From contig JASWJB010000364.1 in NCBI GenBank assembly GCA_032433595.1, forward strand, positions 1 to 39,517: DNA of 39,517 bases, given 5' to 3'. The position numbers and the translations under genes were made by a program. This document shows, piece after piece, positions 28,417 through 39,517 of this stretch (position 1 is its first letter; each line of letters begins with the position of its first letter). The notes under the pieces are model-generated. The model was not told the DNA's origin. It searched no databases and saw only the letters and a program-made list of their open reading frames with translations. Source of the DNA: Conoideocrella luteorostrata (taxonomy: Eukaryota; Ascomycota; Sordariomycetes; Hypocreales; Clavicipitaceae).

Positions 28417-29596
28417 ATGATCCGGCCCCTGCACATGCGCAGTGCCACCGCGCTCGCATCAACACGCAACGAAACGTCAATCCGCAGCTGCGGCTTCTCT
28501 AATTTTCCTGCCCCCCTGGCAGATAATAATAATACACCGTCATGGCCACTCCTCAAGAAGCGAAACAGACCGCACAATCAAGACACCCTCCACAGTGGAG
28601 GCAACTCACTCATTCAATCCCTCAAAAATAGACAAGACCCCCCGACAGTCGAAATAGCAGTTTCTCAAGCAGTGTCAGGACCAGGGTTAGGGCCCAAGCA
28701 CGATTCCCGCGTCATGCTCATCCTCCAGGAACTTAGTCCTAATCTCAACGCGAGCGACTTTTACCGCCTTGCTCCCAGCGACCTCTCCAGCTGGCAGAGC
28801 GTCATTAAAAAAGGTGAAACGAGGCAATCTACGCCTAAAGATATACAGAAAAGAACAAGACGCTAATTGGTATTGTCTAGTTCAACAACAGCGCAATCCC
28901 ACAACCCTCGAGCCTCTCGGCCGCTATCACATATCCTTCTCGACTGCCACTGCAGCAATCTCCTACCGCGACCGCCTCCTTCGTCTACACAAGCTAGCGC
29001 ATCATAAGCTCGATACCTCCAACGGACTCTGGGAGAGCTCTGTGCCTGCTCATTTGAGGTCTCCTGCTGGGGATGACCCAGCGTCTGAACTGGAGGGGTT
29101 TACCGTGACATCTGGGTCGGCCAAGACGATCGAAGTTCAGAGACGGCGCGTGTCGCTGAAGCATAAATGGACGAAGCACCTGAAAGAGATTGTGGAGAAG
29201 TTTGAGTATGGGGATAAACCACCGATTGTGTTGGTGCAGATATACCCGCCTACAGTAATGGCAGGAGAGTTTGGCAGATTGGTTCGCGAGGATGGGATTT
29301 CGAGGGGTTGTGAATGGAAGATGTGCGAGCCGCAGGAACTTCAGCAGCCAATTTGGGGAGCTAGGGACCAGGTTGCTGACGTGGGCAATGAGATTAACAG
29401 TGGCACGATGGAGATCCAGCAAAAGATGATCAATACTCAGGAAAAGCTAAAGTGCCAATTTGTAATGATTTGCGCGGATGATGCAGAAGCGCGACGTTTT
29501 CATCGGCACTGGAATCAGAGACCCCTTCACCAGGGCGTACAGGAGGACACAAAGTGCAAAAGAAATGTAGTTCATGCGTCAATAATAAACTGGTAA
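28417..29596 (+). CDS. Putative mitochondrial protein, unknown function (370 aa)
   Basis: Exons are 28,417-28,813 and 28,881-29,596; the intron has GTGAAA, a GCTAAT branch site and TCTAG, and the phases close. The first ~45 residues are rich in Arg, Ser, Ala and Thr with almost no acidic residues (MIRPLHMRSATALASTRNET), as in mitochondrial presequences. The body has DSRVMLILQELSPNLNASDF, YRLAPSDLSSWQSVIKKVQQ and GRYHISFSTATAAISYRDRL. The last is a pattern in which R-Y-H/F-I-x-F-x-x-x-x-A-A-x-x-Y suggests an RRM-like or degenerate nucleic-acid-binding fold; that fold is a guess. I do not recognise a named gene. The ATG at 28,417 is the first in frame; M at 28,435 is an alternative. Confidence 0.8.
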
Positions 29597-30184
29597 CCGC
29601 CTAATACTATTCACTGGGGCCCATCGTCCGCCTGCCATGTCTTATCGTATCCGTGCATCCTCCGCGCATGTTATTCCATCTATCCTCCCATCCCCCGATT
29701 CGAGTTAACAGTGACATCCGTCCTCGCATGCAGCAGTTTAAACCCCCAGCTTCAGTCAAAACAAGACATGTCCATTTGTATGGAGAATGGGAACGGACAC
29801 CAATCTTTTCATCCATCGCAGCCCTCTCACAGTTGATATCAAGATTCTCCTCAAGTGAATCCTATGTAACAATCAAAGAGACGAAAAACCCTTTATTAGA
29901 ACCCAGGTCAAAAATACCAAAAGAACTCCGGACCACAGCCGCACTTCTAAAACGTGTGGGTATTGAGAAAGACACAATACGAAGAAGAAACGTGTAGAAC
30001 TCGTCAAGTGTGGCTCTTGGCCTCAGTCTTAACCTCCAAATCGTTTGTGATTCGAAATATAGCCGCCCACATCTGCTGTCTTCTCCAAGCGTCGGTCCAA
30101 ACAAACTGTTGTAAATGAATTCTGCTTTCGCCCCGGTAGACAGCCACGCCGACGTTTTTAATTTTCATTCTTGCCGATTAGAGC
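29597..30184. other. Convergent intergenic region
   Basis: 3' flanks of the mitochondrial-protein gene (plus) and SEC4 (minus). No ORF with protein-like character and no repeat. Confidence 0.6.
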
Positions 30185-31120
30185 TTAACAGCACTTGCTA
30201 CCACCGCCCTCACCTTTGTCGCCGACGTTGACGCCGGTGCCAGCCGCTTGGTCACTCTTGGAGCTGTCGATGAGTCGCTTCTTAATATCGGCGGCCAGGC
30301 TGTAGAAGGCCTTGTCGATGTTGATGTTGCTCTTCGCCGAAACCTCGAGGAACGGAATACCGAGCTCGTCTGCCAATGCTTGGCCTTGCTCTGTTGATAC
30401 CACGCGCTTGTCCTCCCAGTCGCATTTGTTACCGATCAGGATCTTGTTGACACCTTCGGTTGCGTGTTGTTCGACGTTCTGGAACCATGTTCGAATATCT
30501 GGGAAAGTTCTTACGTCAGTATCTCTTGAACCAGTGGTATGCTCCGCTGGCAGCGTTCTGTGTGCTAGATTCGGAGCAGCGCTGCAGTTGGAATTGACGA
30601 GTCTGACTACTGCAGTTATGTAGCCATCGGTTCATAACAGGCGCCAACATACTATTGAATGATCGTTCATCGGTGACGTCGTAGACCAGAAGGATTCCCA
30701 TGGCACCACGATAGTAAGCGGTGGTAATGGTGCGGAACCGCTCCTGACCAGCGGTATCCCAGATTTGCAGCTTCACGCGCTTGCCATCGAGCTCGATGGT
30801 TCGGATCTTGAAATCGATGCCGATCGTGGTGATGAAGGATGGGGTGAAAGAATCCTCACTGAAGCGCAACAGACAGCAGGACTTGCCGACACCAGAGTCG
30901 CCTATTAGCAACAGCTTAATCTACAGAGTAACGAGGTCAGCATGCGTCACACCCTTGGATAATATATTGCTGGTGAAGTTATGGACATGCAAAAACTCCA
31001 GCCGGTGCCGAGTCCCATCGACCCGATAGTGCGGCAGGGGGAAGAGTGCGACGAGGCAAGGTGTAATATAGTGATGGGCGTTCGTACCAGGAAGTCATAG
31101 TTTCGATTGTTGGCAGGCAT
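30185..31120 (-). CDS. SEC4: Rab GTPase SEC4/Rab8 ortholog
   Basis: Controls docking of post-Golgi secretory vesicles with the exocyst at growing tips. Exons (minus) are 31,120-31,088 (33 nt, [11 protein letters not shown]), 30,920-30,653 and 30,498-30,185, giving 204 residues with closed phases. All G motifs are present: GDSGVGKS (G1, 18-25), [20 protein letters not shown] (effector switch I), WDTAGQE (G3), GNKCD (G4) and SAK (G5). The RabF-type [20 protein letters not shown] and [20 protein letters not shown] support Sec4/Rab8 over Ypt1. The C-terminus GGGSKCC is a double-geranylgeranylation site. The first intron is long (167 nt) and follows codon 11, a position often split in fungal Rab genes. 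Confidence 0.96.
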
Positions 31121-32835
31121 TGTGACAGATTACGAGCGGTGAGAGGTCTGTCGAGTAAATTCAGTAGATGCGGAAGGGTGTATATTTGCCGGCTAGAACG
31201 AAGTCGAGGGTCGCGGGCGAAGATAGACTGTAGGAAGAGCACAGCTGTAGGAAGAAAGGGGAAGTTGGTGGCCGTGACGAGGCAGCGGCGTTTTGGCGGC
31301 GATCGCAAGTGGTTTGGAGTGGCGGGCTGGCGGTTGAAGGTGGCAGCGGTGGCCGGGTCTGTGGCACTCTACGGAGTAGGTAGCCAACGAACTAACTAGC
31401 TGCTACGGAGAACGGGGTAGTAACGCACTCTACTTTGCTAGCCCTTCTAGGCCTATCTACGGAGTAGATATGGCTGGCTCGGGCGGGTGGCTCAACCTCC
31501 AAGCACGGGGGCAACGTGTTGGAGAGACAGGACAGGGGTCTCGATTGCTCCATATCTTAGTTACTGCCTGTCTTCTGTGGCGCGGGCTCAGATGGCCTGA
31601 CGCAAGCGATGTGAGGAGAAGAACGGCACTATTGTTCATTGAGTTTCGCCGAAACTGATTCCGGGGGCTTGGGACCGATATAGGCGGACGACGGCGACAC
31701 ATATCAGAGCAGGACAGACGCAGCAAGACACTGCAGACTATTCGAATATGATAGCTGTGTCTACTCGGTACTCCGTACTCCGTAGTGTGCTTTTGATCAG
31801 TTATCTCGTAGTTCACCGCCGTGGGCCGACAAAACACACTCTACCAGTTGGACATGTCCATGCAGTGCAGCCGGCGGCCACCTTGTACGGGGGACAGTAG
31901 CAGAATTGCACTTGTGCCGTGGCGACGTCAAACGTCAGCATGACGGTGACAGACGACGCAAACGTGGCAATCCAGCACTGCAGTTCCTGTACGATATATG
32001 TACAACCTGTAGAGTAGAAATGACAAGCACGGAACACAGGTTATGAGTAAGCTGGATGAAGACTGGGCTGTCATTTTGGAACTGCCTGGTTACTGATGTC
32101 TGCGTCCATTGCCGAAGCCTGGAAAAGCTACCAGATATTGAGTAACGGGTAACTCTTTCTTGTCTATTACACCACCATACGTTACCGCATAGACTTGAGG
32201 ACATGTAGATGTCGTTAATCTTGCGACGAACGCTGAAGGAAATAGATGCCTGCAGGCAGACGGGCTCCTTCCATTTCCTCAGCTGCCTCTATGGTAACCA
32301 TTCCCACCAAACCAGGACTAGTCCAGTCAGATCAGCTGCCATCTGTGAGCCGAGACTGACGAACAGCTGAGACTCATTCCCGACCCAGACACTAACTAAC
32401 CACCCCACTCGATTTCTTCTTCCCACACGCACGTATCCTGCCCGCCATGCTATTTTATTGCAGCCTGGTTCAGCAGGCGGTCCTTGGGTTGAGCAACCAG
32501 CAGGCACTGTAACCTGTTTTCCGATGCTCCCGTTCAAGACCACCAGCATTAACGAATTGCGAGACGTGCCTAGTTGGACTCTGTCAAGGCAACAGCTTGA
32601 CGCAGACCAGGAATTACAAGAATTTAGAGAACTTTGTCTTCTTATTGCGAGTTAAGCTAAATTTCACGTTCCCAAGATGTACCTACTTAGCCGACAATTG
32701 GTGACATCATGCCACATGCTTCGCCCCTCAAACAAGTTATTGTTGTCGCCCAGATTCCAGCATCCAGCGGTGATTCGGTCCTGCTCCAGTGATAGGCACT
32801 CGGCTAGGCGACCATCGTGGGTGACGATGAATTTG
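31121..32835. other. SEC4 promoter and intergenic region
   Basis: 1.7 kb with no supported gene. A dense group of TACGGAGTA/TACTCCGTA motifs occurs at ~31,370, 31,402 (partial), 31,457 and 31,768-31,785 (two overlapping). One minus-strand open frame at 31,813-32,037 is Cys-rich near its end (CYCPPYKVAAGCTAWTCPTG), but there is no signal peptide or start to support it. Confidence 0.5.
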
Positions 32836-34012
32836 CTAATGTAATTGTCGGCGAACCCTTCGTCGATGCGCTGGAGCTAAATCGAACACATCGTTCCAAG
32901 GTTGGGGAATCTTCCCAGGCAAGTCAACCGTCTTTTCCTTCTCCGCAATCTGGGGTGGTCCATTAAAGGCTTTCGACTCACAGCTCTTTTGCAGCTGTTT
33001 ACAGTATGTCTCCCACGTCTTGCAGCCGGCACTGCCGCTTGGTGGCGCCGTGTCGAAACATATCTTCATTTGGCTCCAGCAGTCTTTGTCTGACGCCCAA
33101 CAACCGCTCTCATCTGAAAAGCTGGGCACTGGCTTCGCGCACCAATTTGCATTCTTGACTATGCAATCTCCGGGAACAGCTCCTTCTCCCTTGACACTGG
33201 CCTTTCCGGAGACCTGGCCGGTGGGGATGAAGACAGCTGGTCCCGGCATCTTGTATTCCGCCAGAGGCTTTTGATAAAGGTCGTATTTGAGGCCAGCATC
33301 ATTGAGTGATACATATCCCGGGATGCTGACACTATTGACGCTTGGGATTTTGAGGGCTACATCGGGACCTTGTTCGACAGATAACTGCGCGCAGCCTGTG
33401 TAGAACTGTGGATCTCCCTTCACAGCGTTTTGAAGAGCGAGGATTTCTGGACGAACGAGATAATTTCCAGATGGCAAACCAGGTGGCAGTCTTACCGAAA
33501 GAAGACCGTTATTTTCGACGAGGGTGTCAACACACCACTTCATTGTCTTGTTGTTGTATCCGTCTTCCCAGATTTTAAACCAGCCTGGACCGGGAGCTGC
33601 GTTGTCTGCGGTCATATTTTCGACCTTTTTCAGATACACTGCGCAAGGGCCTTTGTGACGAACATCAATGGAGCCTCCTCCCCTCTTTTCAGAATGCTCA
33701 CGGAACTCAAAGGTCAGCGTTGCCCGATGTGGCGTAGGACACGTGAATGCGACCGGTTTGTTACCATCTCGACCTGGTTTGCAAAATAAGAATGTAGTCC
33801 CAAGACGCGAGAAATAGCAGAGAACGACATGTAAGCTTACCACAAGCCATGACATCGCCCGTTATGGGGACTGTTGGACCGTTGGCAGTAGAAGGGTCAC
33901 GCGGCATTCGCACGCAAGTTCCATCTCCTTGGTCTTTGCCATTGATGAATAGATTGGTAAAGAGTGTGTGGCAGTTGACTGCACACGCGAAAAAAAGGAC
34001 AGTGAATTTCAT
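32836..34012 (-). CDS. Secreted AA9 lytic polysaccharide monooxygenase
   Basis: Copper enzyme that oxidatively cleaves cellulose or related glucans outside the cell. Exons (minus) are ~34,012-33,841 and 33,773-32,836, giving 369 residues. A short signal peptide (MKFTVLFFACAVNC) is followed directly by HTLFTNLFING, so the mature enzyme would start with the essential His of the copper 'histidine brace'. RHKGPCAVYLKKVEN carries the second brace His. WFKIWEDG, LPSGNYLVRPEILALQNA and GDPQFYTGCAQLSVEQGPDV are classic AA9 blocks; the latter includes the axial-Tyr region. After the catalytic domain (~residue 235) comes a Cys-rich extension (CWASDKDCWSQMKICFD) ending in a basic tail (HRRRVRRQLH), and no CBM1. 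The start is the second Met-like codon, chosen because it puts the signal peptide at the N-terminus. The signal peptide is shorter than usual. Confidence 0.93.
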
Positions 34013-34839
34013 TGTGGCACGCCAGCTGCCAATAAACGACTCACTACGTACGATAAGAAACAACGAAGGAAATGAGTAACTAGAGAATAAATTTATAAAA
34101 TGTCAATCCCAAGGAGCAAAATGAAGGGCGGGAAGGAAGGTTATATGGCCCTCTCAAGCAAGCGCTGCATGAACTAGACATGACGAGCACCTTTTCTCTG
34201 TACATTGAACAAGCATGTTACAATACGAAATCGTGCATCCAAAGGGGCGAGAAACAATACGTTACAGATTCACCGGTCAAACAGGGCCAGTGGTCTAGCA
34301 GCCAACGAATAAGCGCTTGCTGAGACGCACGCGCGGGCGGGCATGCCACTCTGATTGAGCAGGGGTCACGCATTGAACAGCACTGAAGCATACAAAGAGG
34401 CTTAATCGAACGGCGGCCACGGCCCGGTGCGACGCGCCACTTGTAGCATAGTATGCGGTGTAGCTTTGGTGAACGGTTCAAGGACCAATTGAGTGTTCTA
34501 TCCTCATGGGTCTCAGAACACTCGTAGGCGGAACTCAGCCTGCTCCTTGTGTGGGAAGGTGAGCCAGTCATGTGCCTGATCGCGAGACATGAACAGCTCG
34601 TCTGATACGTGTGTACTCCCATCTCTAAAATTATCACAAATATTCAAGCCGTTGCTTCACGAATTAAACGCCAATAGTAGGTCATGAGTGGAGATTGAAC
34701 GTAAGTCTGCAAGAAAGCCCCCAACAAGAGCATTTACCTCGTACAAACAAGCCTCACACTTTCCCGAGCCCACCTTCCCATCACGACCCTCTTCCTATGT
34801 TTACAATATGGTACATTTAATCATATCCGGCGCGTATTT
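34013..34839. other. Intergenic region
   Basis: Lies between the LPMO start and the HSP10 3' end. One minus-strand open frame (34,218-34,637) has no protein-like features. No repeats or RNA genes seen. Confidence 0.55.
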
Positions 34840-35519
34840 TTACTCGTTGATCTTGGCGAGAATCCTACACACACAACGTCAGTCCTTCGCTTCTCGTCAT
34901 AGTCGTACCAAGGTACATGGCAACTTACTCGCTGTCCCGGAACAGCTGATAATCCTCCTCACCAGCCTTAACAGGCGAGCCACCAAACTAGAGAGTTCCA
35001 TTCGTCAGTATTTTATTCCCCCAACTCAACCATATGGTTTCAAAGCTTTTTTTTTTTTTTTAAAAAAAAAAACATACCGAGGGAATCAACACGCGGTCAC
35101 CGACCGCAACACCCATAGGCAATCGGTTTCCCTTCTTGTCCAGCGCGCCAGGTCCCACAGCCAAAACCTTTCCCTCGTTCAGTTTCTCGACGCTCGATTC
35201 GGGCAGGAAGATACCGCCGGCGGTCTTGGTCTCGGCCTTGATGCGCTGGACGAGCACGCGGTCCAGCAGGGGGGCAAGAGAGCGGATGGATCGAATTGAA
35301 GTGGCCTATTTGCATGCACAGAAAAAATGATTATCAAAAGTCAGCTACATGCTCATAGTGGGTTCTCTCTCATGAAAAGCGCGGAAGAGTGCTGGCCAAA
35401 GAATAATGCGCCGAGGATGAGCTGTTCGAGGGCGGCACAATGAAGCGTCTTAGGTGACTAGGCTGGCTGGGCTGCTTGCTGTGTGGTTCCTGTACAGCCT
35501 CAAATTCAGTACGTACCAT
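34840..35519 (-). CDS. HSP10: Mitochondrial 10-kDa co-chaperonin HSP10 (GroES)
   Basis: Lid of the Hsp60 folding chamber in the mitochondrial matrix. Exons (minus) are 35,519-35,517, 35,305-35,078, 34,987-34,929 and 34,864-34,840, giving 104 residues with closed phases. Exon 1 is just the ATG, immediately followed by GTACGT. The protein begins MATSIRSIRSLAPLLDRVLV. The mobile loop is present (ETKTAGGIFLPESSVEKLNE), as are the roof region (GKVLAVGPGALDKKGNRLPM) and the C-terminal FGGSPVKAGEEDYQLFRDSE. The length equals that of other eukaryotic Hsp10s. The second intron contains a 26-bp T15A11 tract near its donor (35,047-35,072). Confidence 0.96.
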
Positions 35520-36131
35520 TGTGATTAGGATGAATTAGTAAAGTAAAATTGAGCCGAGGCCGTAGCAGAGAATGACAAATTGAAGATGACGAAAAGGGGC
35601 ACGAGATGATGGAAGTTACGAAAGTCTGGTGGAGCTTAGTTCTAAGAGCTTCGAGCAAGCCAGCAATTTTTTTTTCTCTCTACTCCGTAAGCAGGCAATC
35701 AATACCCGGCTCCTGATTTCCCCGGTTCCGAAGGCCCCGCATGCGCCTGCATTTTGCAGTGGGTTCCCTTATTAGCTCAAGTTTGTTGGGTAACGAATAA
35801 AGGTCCTTACGTTTATTTCCCATAAAGAAAAAAACTGGATATTCTTCACCTCTATTGTTACTAATGTAGAGTTGGACATATACATGCCCTGAGGCATACC
35901 TGTAAAAACATACACTACAATATCTGTGCCGCTATCAATCGGCCCCATCGCGACGCTCGTCCTTTATAGACAGTATGCAAAATTTAATATCAATCCATCT
36001 CGTCAAAGATCTACCTCCCAACCAAAGTCCCAACAAAAAAAAAAATTAGACAAATCAATAAACACAATACAAAAAAATGAAAAAACTCACCTCTGCTAAA
36101 TAAATCAAACATTCTCTCCATTTTATTTTGA
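35520..36131. other. Intergenic region between HSP10 promoter and kinase 3' end
   Basis: Contains a TACTCCGTA motif at ~35,681 and several A- or T-rich runs (36,031-36,080). No gene seen. Heat-shock elements were looked for: a clean nGAAn triplet array is not evident. Confidence 0.55.
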
Positions 36132-38538
36132 TCACGTCTTGGACGTTTGCTGCTGAGAGGCTGGAGGTTCAAGCACATGGGTGTGGTCTTCCGCTGGGAT
36201 GACCTCGCCGTATTCTAGTTGCTGGCAGATCACTGTATCTGCCACCCAAACTTCGCTCAATATTTCGTCCATTTTAGCGCGAGTCTTTGGATTGAGGTCG
36301 AGCATGCGATGAACAATGTGGCGACTCTCTCGTGGCAGCAATCGAAGAATTCTCCATGGGCCGCGTATAATTTCCTTGCGCTCTCCAGTGCCACTTTGGC
36401 TTTGAGATGGCTGTGAATCTGCTGCAGACACGGCGTCTGAACCTTCCTTTCCATCCTGAACATCGTGGCCATGGTGATGTGAGTGATGCGAGTGGTTGTG
36501 GTGATGACCTTTTACCTTTACCTCTTCGTCAGGGAGGAACTCTCGCGCAACAGTAGTTGACAGATTGCTAGTCGATTTGGAGTGGCCAATCAGATTCTTC
36601 GGGTCGTGTCCAGGCGTGGGATCAGAAGCAAAGAGCTTGTAAGAGTTGTCGGTCATTCTCGGTATCTTCCATGGAAAGCGTCGAAGAGTCATGCAGCAAA
36701 AGATAATGGCCAACGACCAGATATCCACTGCGGCCGCATCGTATTCCTTGGAATCATACACCTCTGGAGCTAAATAAGGATCAGAACCAACGATGCCTAA
36801 TACTGCAGTTAGTAATTTGTTGCCGAGTTACCACGGTGGAGTGGAAATAGACTCACCTTTAGCAGAAACCGTGCCGTTCTCAAAGGGATATTTAAAAACG
36901 TGGGCACTGCCAAAGTCGATGATTTTCATGATGCCCTTGTCACTGACGACGACGTTGTCAAGCTTCAGGTCTCGATGAGCCAGTCCAACGCTGTGCAAAT
37001 ACGTTACGCCATTCAAAATCTGCAAGAAGCAGCATCGAATCTCCTCTCGACTCATCCGACCAGTCATGACAATGGCGAACAGATCAAACGGCGCATACTC
37101 CATGACTTCAAACCAACGGCCCTTTTCTTGAAGTATGTCCAAAGTTTCAATGATATTGCCGTGGTGGAGTGTTGAACCGACACAAAACTCGGCGGTGACC
37201 TTTTTATTGTATTCCTTTTCCGTCTCATAACTATGCCTGGCTCTGAACTCCTTGACAGCAAATACAGTGTTGTCCTCCTTGCGTCGCATTAATCGGACTG
37301 ATCCGCCAGCACCGGCACCAAGTACCTTACCAAGTTTGCCGTACTTGGAAGTCAAGCCATGGTCGTCGCCAAACGGAAGCTGAGTAGTGGATCGCGATGC
37401 TGGTGGAGTTCTAGTTCCAGGTGCAGGTGAAGATTCTCTCTTTTTGTGGTGTTGACTGTGATGCTGATTATGACCAGACATTCTGAAAAAGCGCTTCAAG
37501 TCAACCATTGAGCCCTGAGGCGCGTGAACAGCACCGCCGTCACCAGCCAAATGTTCGTCACTTTTTCCAAATAAGCCTGAGCCCCGTTTTTCATTCAGAT
37601 TGGTCTTGGAGCTACTAGGTGATCCATGTTTCTTCTTTCGAGAAAATACAAAGCGAGGATCAATCGAATGTCTCGTAGGGTGCTGTTGCTGCGGCGGTCT
37701 CTTTCCTTTGGCGTAGGGATCGTTGGCATCGCCGCCGGGTGTCATTGGTTTTGAGTAGTAATTGGACGCCGAGCCTCGCGACGGACTCGACTCTCTGGAG
37801 ACGGGAACTGAGCCACCACCGGCACCAAACAGGCCTCTTCTGTGACTTTTATGGTCTTCAGCTGATGATGATCGTCTCATGACATGGTCGGAAGAGGCCG
37901 GTCGATGAGTAAGAGGACGTCTCTCTTCACGGACAGGGGACTTGTCATGTGAAGATGAAGCTTGGGGTGTGATGATATGAGGATCGCCAGAGCCATGAAG
38001 TTTTTCGTCGGCTCCTCTCGAAAGTTTCTTTTCAGCCAGAGCTGACGGGCCCGAGCCAGCGGGTGTGAGAGGTGGTGAAGCTAGCGCCGAGAGCCTTGGG
38101 CTGCCATGTGGTGACTGGAGGCCAGAGGAGCTGGGTGTTGGGAGTCTAGTAGAATCTCCGGAATGATCTTCCCGGGATGGGACCTTGATTGGCGTGTTTG
38201 TTAGGTTCGTGTAACCTGAGCACGCAGTTGGCTGGAAAACATCATGACAAACTTACTCTGGACGGCGGGAGGGAGAAAGCCTCGAATTGGAACGTGTTCA
38301 TGCGCCTCTCTTGAAGATGACGACCATGGAGAGACTTTGTAAAAGCTTTGAGCTGGTCCGCGGCAACCTCTGAAAAACTGTAGTCATCGTTCTGTCTCTT
38401 GGAGGCAGCAGTCGCCGTTGGGGAAATTTCTTCTGTAGTAGAGGCGAATCGAACTGCGGGAGCATCGTCTGGCTGTTTCGAGTCGGCGGCGGCACCGTTC
38501 GCCTGATTCGGCGAGGGCTTCGGGGCTGTCGATTCCAT
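36132..38538 (-). CDS. Ser/Thr protein kinase, SAT4/HAL4-NPR family
   Basis: Fungal-specific kinase family that regulates potassium transporters and nutrient permeases at the plasma membrane. Exons (minus) are 38,538-38,257, 38,183-36,857 and 36,796-36,132, giving 757 residues with closed phases. The N-terminal ~370 residues are disordered and rich in Ser, Pro and His, with many candidate phosphosites. The kinase domain has the Gly loop [11 protein letters not shown], catalytic-lysine VFAVKEF (K~405), HRDLKLDN (D~499), IDFGSA (D~517) and APEVY. The Sat4/Hal4-type block [20 protein letters not shown] supports the family. A His-rich insert ([14 protein letters not shown]) interrupts the C-lobe. 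The first true ATG is at 38,538; the upstream in-frame codon at 38,541 is GTG. SAT4 against HAL5/PTK-type paralogues is not resolved. Confidence 0.93.
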
Positions 38539-39517
38539 CACGTCTTGTCAGTTAATCGTCATGCCGGCGATGGCGAATTCAGAACATGACTGGAAATGTG
38601 GTTCACAATGCCGTCAAAATAAATGAGCCACTTGAGTGCCAATCGCACAGCTGCAGGCGGCATTCGAGCAGCGCGGGCAAGAGCAAGCACACATGCACAA
38701 ATGCTGGATCGACAGACGACTACATGCAGCCAGAATGGAGGGGTACTGAATCCGGAACGGTCGGGGAACAGGGTGAACGTACCGGCAGCGTCTTGATGCT
38801 GGAGATGCTCCTCCGTGGGAGTTGAGGATGCCATAATTATTGTGCGCAACGTCCGGAAGAATTGAAGGTAAAAATGATGCAAGATTTGCCTGGTCGTCGC
38901 ACGGCTTTTCCTGGACGTTGAGGAGGCAAGAAGAAGAGTGCAGAGCAAAAGTAATGGCCGGCAACTTCGATGTTACCGAGTTTTGGACTCTGGCTTTGGC
39001 GACTGCGCCGGCGGCGATGCCTCAGCTAGCGCGGTGGAAAGCAGTCCGATGGTGGGGCAGGACAAGGCGCCGCGGACGCGCCCAGAATGATTTCGGTGCA
39101 GGCCCCTCCTCACCAGCAACAGTTGGCGACAATTGGCACCAATTGGCAGAACACTTGCGCAGTGACAGATATACATTAACAGAATAACAGACTAACAGAC
39201 TGGGTGGCCAGAGCGAGCGATGCAGGGAAGATCCGGGAGAAGGGGGGAAGTAAGTAGAGACGCGGCAAAATGCTCTATTTGGTCTAGTATTAACTGACTA
39301 CGTACGGAGTACTGTATTGTATTGCTGTACTCCGTACGGAGTATTGTTGCTTGATTCTTCAGTATGAGAGTGTCATTTGCAGCAACTTACATGTGCTTGT
39401 AGTTGTACTTGGGGCTTGTGCTTATCCAGCACCAATCCTTAAGTACTCCGTTGTCCCTGGCCGCGTCCCATCGCTGTTGTTCCAGCAATAGGATGAACGA
39501 GTCCTATCATGTTTGGG
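38539..39517. promoter_or_regulatory. Kinase promoter/5' UTR and upstream intergenic DNA
   Basis: No supportable gene. It contains a perfect 16-bp palindrome TACTCCGTACGGAGTA (39,328-39,343), a nearby TACGGAGTA (39,303-39,311), giving an inverted pair ~25 bp apart, and a partial motif at 39,443. The open frames in 38,559-38,964 look like leader sequence of the kinase gene. Confidence 0.5.

Noticed and set aside
31813..32037. Small Cys-rich secreted protein candidate (minus)
   Set aside because: Five Cys near the C-terminus, but no clear signal peptide, no splice context and an arbitrary start. Not strong enough to annotate.
34218..34637. 139-codon minus-strand ORF
   Set aside because: Composition is not protein-like and no family resemblance; intergenic between LPMO and HSP10.
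38559..38964. 116-129 codon minus-strand ORFs upstream of the kinase
   Set aside because: Located in the probable 5' leader, two overlapping frames are equally open, and neither has recognisable features.

Overview
The window looks like nuclear DNA of a filamentous ascomycete, most likely Sordariomycetes/Hypocreales. The reasons are short introns (about 55-150 nt) with GT...AG ends and CTAAC-type branch sites, recognisable Pezizomycotina genes (PP4R3/Psy2, AFG2, SEC4, HSP10, a SAT4/HAL4-like kinase, an AA9 LPMO), decayed LTR retroelements, and C-to-T-type nonsense changes that resemble repeat-induced point mutation (RIP). I cannot name the species.

The window has two halves. Positions 1-21,400 are accessory and repeat-rich. 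They contain a 64-bp repeat followed by nine 81-bp minisatellite units (1-966); a nest of short inverted-repeat elements (MITEs) and solo LTRs around a broken zinc-knuckle gene (about 1,020-4,040); a large intact intronless ORF (6,126-11,351) encoding an SF1/UPF1-like helicase with a C-terminal zinc knuckle and an N-terminal region that looks like a papain/OTU-like cysteine protease; two tandem-repeat blocks in its promoter; a Ty3/gypsy chromovirus fragment (12,066-13,040); a broken four-LysM gene (about 13,534-15,326); a hypothetical intronless gene (15,508-16,539); and a long stretch with no convincing gene that holds another MITE and a coiled-coil coding remnant (18,899-19,430).

Positions 21,400-39,517 are conserved core genome. 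In order they hold PP4R3 (+), AFG2/DRG1 (-), a putative mitochondrial protein (+), the Rab GTPase SEC4 (-), a secreted AA9 LPMO (-), the mitochondrial co-chaperonin HSP10 (-) and a SAT4/HAL4-family kinase (-). I solved exon structures for all of these, and every splice phase closes. They are unrelated housekeeping functions (phosphatase targeting, 60S ribosome maturation, exocytosis, protein folding, ion homeostasis, polysaccharide oxidation), with no sign of a co-regulated cluster.

The best candidate for an undescribed system is the 1,741-residue protein at 6,126-11,351. It joins a predicted cysteine protease to an RNA/DNA helicase and a zinc knuckle. It stays intact among RIP-like pseudogenes, has a recently expanded VNTR in both its coding region and its promoter, and lies between two 107-bp direct repeats. 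A second unexplained signal is a palindromic motif (TACTCCGTA/TACGGAGTA) scattered through the non-coding DNA.
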